64,000 bases of DNA. It comes from Psychrobacter pacificensis (GTDB taxonomy: Bacteria > Pseudomonadota > Gammaproteobacteria > Pseudomonadales > Moraxellaceae). Below are positions 63,157 through 64,000 of this stretch, piece by piece. Made by a program: the position numbers and the translations under genes. Where the stretch lies: contig NZ_FNAL01000001.1 of assembly GCF_900101915.1 (NCBI RefSeq), positions 248,001 through 312,000 of the forward strand, given 5' to 3'. The first letter of the stretch is position 1; each line of letters opens with the position of its first letter. The notes beneath the pieces were generated by a model. It worked only from the letters and a program-made list of their open reading frames with translations. It searched no databases and was not told where the DNA came from.

Positions 63157-64000
63157 ATGGCGCTATCACTACAAAAAGACAAAATCCGGTTTTTATTGCT
63201 TGAAGGTCTACATGACAATGCCCTAAAAGTATTGGAGGATGCTGGTTATCACAACATCGAGAATATCAGTCACGCGTTAGACAAAGAAGAGCTGATCGAA
63301 AAGATCAAAGATGCTCACTTTATCGGTATTCGTTCGCGTACTCAATTGACGCGCGATGTACTTGAGCATGCAAACAAACTTATCGGCATTGGGTGCTTTT
63401 GTATTGGTACCAACCAAGTCGATCTAGATGCCGCTCGTGACTTAGGTATTCCTGTCTTTAACGCGCCATTCTCGAACACCCGTTCGGTAGCTGAGCTGGT
63501 ATTGGCTGAAGCGATTATGCTGTATCGCGGTATCCCTGAAAAGAACGCAACTGTACATCGCGGCGGCTGGGGTAAGTCTGCGACTAACTCACATGAAGTG
63601 CGCGGCAAGACTATCGGTATCGTCGGTTATGGTTCTATCGGCTCGCAGTTGTCTGTGCTCGCAGAAAGCTTTGGCATGAAAGTCATCTATCACGATGCTG
63701 TGACCAAATTGCCACTAGGTAATGCGGTACAAGTTGGTAGCCTAGAAGAGTTACTATCAATGGCTGATATCGTGACGTTGCATGTGCCTGATGTGCCAAG
63801 CACGCGCTATATGATGAAAGCTGAGCAGTTCGCTCAGATGAAAGAAGGCAGCTACTTTATCAATGCGGCTCGCGGTACGTGTGTTGAGATTGATGATCTG
63901 GCGGATGCGCTTGAGTCTGGTAAAATTTTGGGCGCGGCTATCGATGTGTTCCCGAAAGAGCCAAAATCAGCTGACGAAGAGTTTGAATCACCACTACGTA
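63157..64000 (+). CDS. serA: D-3-phosphoglycerate dehydrogenase (partial at right edge)
   Basis: The first 281 codons of SerA, cut by the window edge. The enzyme oxidises 3-phosphoglycerate with NAD+ in the first step of serine synthesis. I translated it by hand: after MALSLQKDKIRFLLLEG come GIRSRTQLTRDVLEHANKL, GCFCIGTNQVDLDAARDLGI, NAPFSNTRSVAELV, the Rossmann motif GIVGYGSIGSQL, and NAARGTCVEIDDL, all very close to E. coli SerA. The catalytic Arg is in NAARGT; the Glu and His lie at or beyond the edge. AGGACAG precedes the ATG. The C-terminal ACT regulatory domain lies outside the window. Confidence 0.97.
   Translation, partial: MALSLQKDKIRFLLLEGLHDNALKVLEDAGYHNIENISHALDKEELIEKIKDAHFIGIRSRTQLTRDVLEHANKLIGIGCFCIGTNQVDLDAARDLGIPVFNAPFSNTRSVAELVLAEAIMLYRGIPEKNATVHRGGWGKSATNSHEVRGKTIGIVGYGSIGSQLSVLAESFGMKVIYHDAVTKLPLGNAVQVGSLEELLSMADIVTLHVPDVPSTRYMMKAEQFAQMKEGSYFINAARGTCVEIDDLADALESGKILGAAIDVFPKEPKSADEEFESPLR

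Overview
The window looks like a chromosome segment of a Psychrobacter-like member of the Moraxellaceae (Gammaproteobacteria). The evidence is moderate G+C with AT-rich spacers, a lepA-lepB-DUF4845-rnc-era-recO cluster, the relA-rlmD-exonuclease-cysM / divergent gacS-type kinase arrangement, and protein sequences of gammaproteobacterial type throughout. The genus is inferred from overall resemblance and not from a database search. No insertion sequence, prophage, CRISPR array or rRNA operon was seen. Both ends cut a gene: an ammonium transporter on the left and serA on the right.

Layout. 1-8.1 kb: 3' end of amt, two uncharacterised proteins (one a lipoprotein), a divergent Lrp-type regulator and RarD-like transporter, smpB, coaD, a YfhL-type ferredoxin and bioA-bioD. 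8.1-8.8 kb: RNase P RNA and a CAU-anticodon tRNA with a clear promoter. 9.1-15.5 kb: the lepA-to-recO cluster for translation, protein export, RNA processing and repair. 15.7-22.9 kb: an orphan FimT/GspH-like prepilin, a major OmpA-type porin, typA, mscL, a small exported protein and mutM. 23-29.3 kb: relA, rlmD, a PolB-type exonuclease and cysM on the minus strand, with a BarA/GacS-type hybrid kinase divergent from them. 33.5-36 kb: a crotonase and a Bcr/CflA exporter. 36.3-40.8 kb: a compact signalling locus (periplasmic-binding lipoprotein, membrane CheA-like kinase, CheY-like receiver, two CheX paralogues). 41-43.2 kb: rpsB-tsf. 43.4-50.4 kb: lytic transglycosylase, lrgAB, hflX, an acyltransferase, a Tas-like aldo/keto reductase and fkpB. 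50.6-53.7 kb: a cold-shock/DUF1294 protein followed by three tandem Hint-fold paralogues. 53.9-57.4 kb: ileS-lspA. 57.8-64 kb: a thioredoxin-like protein, a GNAT-nitrilase fusion, a membrane-anchored BLUF photoreceptor, and a D-2-hydroxyglutarate dehydrogenase-like gene divergent from serA.

Most of the window is conserved housekeeping sequence. Two places stand out. First, in many gammaproteobacteria fkpB directly follows ileS-lspA. Here a roughly 3.3-kb plus-strand block separates them, carrying three tandem Hint-domain genes. These have near-identical ends and divergent middles, keep the block-B TxxH motif, and have lost the block-A cysteine and the terminal His-Asn. Second, the 36-41 kb locus pairs an amino-acid-binding-type lipoprotein with a transmembrane CheA-like kinase that has no visible CheW-like domain, a stand-alone receiver and two CheX phosphatase-like proteins. 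No MCP, CheW, CheR or CheB gene is nearby. It looks like a self-contained periplasmic-ligand-to-phosphorelay pathway.
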